Positions 63,478 through 64,000 of a stretch of 64,000 bases of DNA are shown here, piece by piece. The DNA comes from Pontivivens nitratireducens (GTDB lineage: Bacteria > Pseudomonadota > Alphaproteobacteria > Rhodobacterales > Rhodobacteraceae), in contig NZ_JACJUQ010000008.1 of NCBI RefSeq assembly GCF_014235845.1, forward strand, positions 107,543-171,542, in the 5' to 3' direction. Position numbers and translations under genes: made by a program. Positions within the stretch are counted from its first letter, which is position 1; each line of letters begins with the position of its first letter. The notes beneath the pieces are model-generated. The model had not been told where the DNA came from. It saw only the letters and a list, made by a program, of their open reading frames with translations, and made no database searches.

Positions 63478-63930
63478 ATGCCCGATCGCTCCCCCCGTCT
63501 GGCCGTACGCGCCGTCATAGTAGAACGAAACCGCCTGTTTCTGGTGAACGCCTATCCCGGCGACAAATCCGACCTGTGGTGCTGCCCCGGGGGCGGGGTT
63601 GAGCGGCATGCAAGCCTGCAGGACAACCTGATCCGGGAATTGCACGAGGAAACAGGAATGCGGGTCGAGGTGGGCGCACTGCTCGCGATCTCGGAATTCC
63701 ACGACCCGAACGGTGATTTTCATCAGGTCGATATGTTCTATCGCTGCACCATCGCCGACGGTCAGCCGTCGCATGACTGGTTCGACGCGCAAGGGGTGGT
63801 CGACAGGTGGCGGTGGGTCACGCAGGCCGAACTGGGCGGCTTGCGTGTAAAACCCGATTGCATGGCCGAAATGGCATTCGGACCGGACGGGCCGATCCTT
63901 CATGACCCGTTGGAGCCGATCGTGCCCTAG
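63478..63930 (+). CDS. NUDIX hydrolase
   Basis: A 150-residue NUDIX protein with the box GGGVERHASLQDNL joined to RELHEETGMRV. The first Glu of the canonical Gx5E is Ala (GGVERHA), while the metal-binding REXXEE set is intact; this variant occurs in some family members. Substrate unknown. ATG 63478 follows GCGAGGAAACGAT. Its stop TAG is the last three bases of CTAG (63927-63930), at the IS edge. Confidence 0.85.
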   Translation: MPDRSPRLAVRAVIVERNRLFLVNAYPGDKSDLWCCPGGGVERHASLQDNLIRELHEETGMRVEVGALLAISEFHDPNGDFHQVDMFYRCTIADGQPSHDWFDAQGVVDRWRWVTQAELGGLRVKPDCMAEMAFGPDGPILHDPLEPIVP

Positions 63931-64000
63931 GGTGTGGACTCATTGATCAGCAATCCAGATGCGGATCGCTGCGAGCTTGATGGCTGCCAGGAAGTTCTCC
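63931..64000 (-). mobile_element. End of an IS5-type insertion sequence (partial)
   Basis: From 63931 to the window edge the minus strand encodes ENFLAAIKLAAIRIWIADQ and then stops at 63942-63940, closely resembling the C-terminus of IS5-family transposases (common form: AAIKLAAIRIW... NESTP). In another frame the next bases encode INESTP and a stop at CTAG, so one base may have been inserted. GGTGTGGACTCATTGATCAG at 63931 is the probable terminal repeat. Adjacent CTAG fits the YTAR-type target. The rest is outside the window. Confidence 0.65.

Overview
This is a gene-dense stretch of a high-GC alphaproteobacterial chromosome. The gene families and their order point to Rhodobacterales (a roseobacter or Rhodobacter relative). 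The evidence is the (3S)-malyl-CoA thioesterase / mesaconyl-CoA hydratase genes joined to sdhCDAB, a class I 5-aminolevulinate synthase, a RegB-type redox kinase, phosphatidylcholine synthase, AddAB instead of RecBCD, and CtrA-like promoter boxes. I cannot name a genus from the sequence. Almost everything is housekeeping. I see no rRNA, tRNA, CRISPR array or prophage. The only mobile DNA is the edge of an IS5-type element at the right end.

Layout. 1-6.3 kb: 3' end of mcl2, nnrU, a DUF1737 gene, mch, then sdhC-sdhD-sdhA-lipoprotein-sdhB closed by a strong terminator. 6.3-8.2 kb: two small membrane proteins and zapE. 8.3-14.3 kb: MFS transporter, glpX, isochorismatase-like hydrolase, SnoaL-like protein, D-lactate/glycolate oxidase, thioesterase, exoD-like gene. 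14.5-22.1 kb: carB, an orphan 95-aa protein, tdk, a MerA-like flavoprotein with a TVP38 protein, and rpmH-rnpA-yidD. 22.2-36.4 kb: a long minus-strand block (transcription order hemA, cytochrome c, regB, PAS protein, tsaE, amgK-like, murU-like, addB, addA, trxA). 36.7-43.9 kb: hemE, comM, priA, fsa, DUF484, xerC. 44-49.5 kb: partial polar amino-acid ABC transporter, pcs, FAH-family gene, gshA, and an internally deleted GNAT remnant. 49.5-57.6 kb: DUF302 protein, rsmE, ubiA-type prenyltransferase, a large OmpA/BON-like protein, moaE-moaD-pgsA, uvrC. 57.9-64 kb: pteridine reductase-like folM, Ca/Na antiporter, a 52-aa Cys-rich membrane peptide, S49 peptidase, DUF465, purE-purK, esterase, NUDIX hydrolase, IS5 end.

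How the genes work together. The left end links the ethylmalonyl-CoA pathway to succinate dehydrogenase. The centre combines heme synthesis (hemA/hemE), a soluble cytochrome c and the redox sensor RegB with double-strand-break repair and murein recycling.

The most interesting signals are regulatory. There is an Irr/ICE-like box plus a phased pair of GTGATCAC palindromes before sdhC. An FNR-like box lies between hemA and hemE. TTAA-N7-TTAA CtrA-type boxes sit about 40-60 bp before comM and before the PAS gene. No obviously new multi-gene system was found; the less-explained items are the SDH-embedded lipoprotein, the RegB-cytochrome c-hemA arrangement, the kinase-less PAS protein and the 52-aa peptide.
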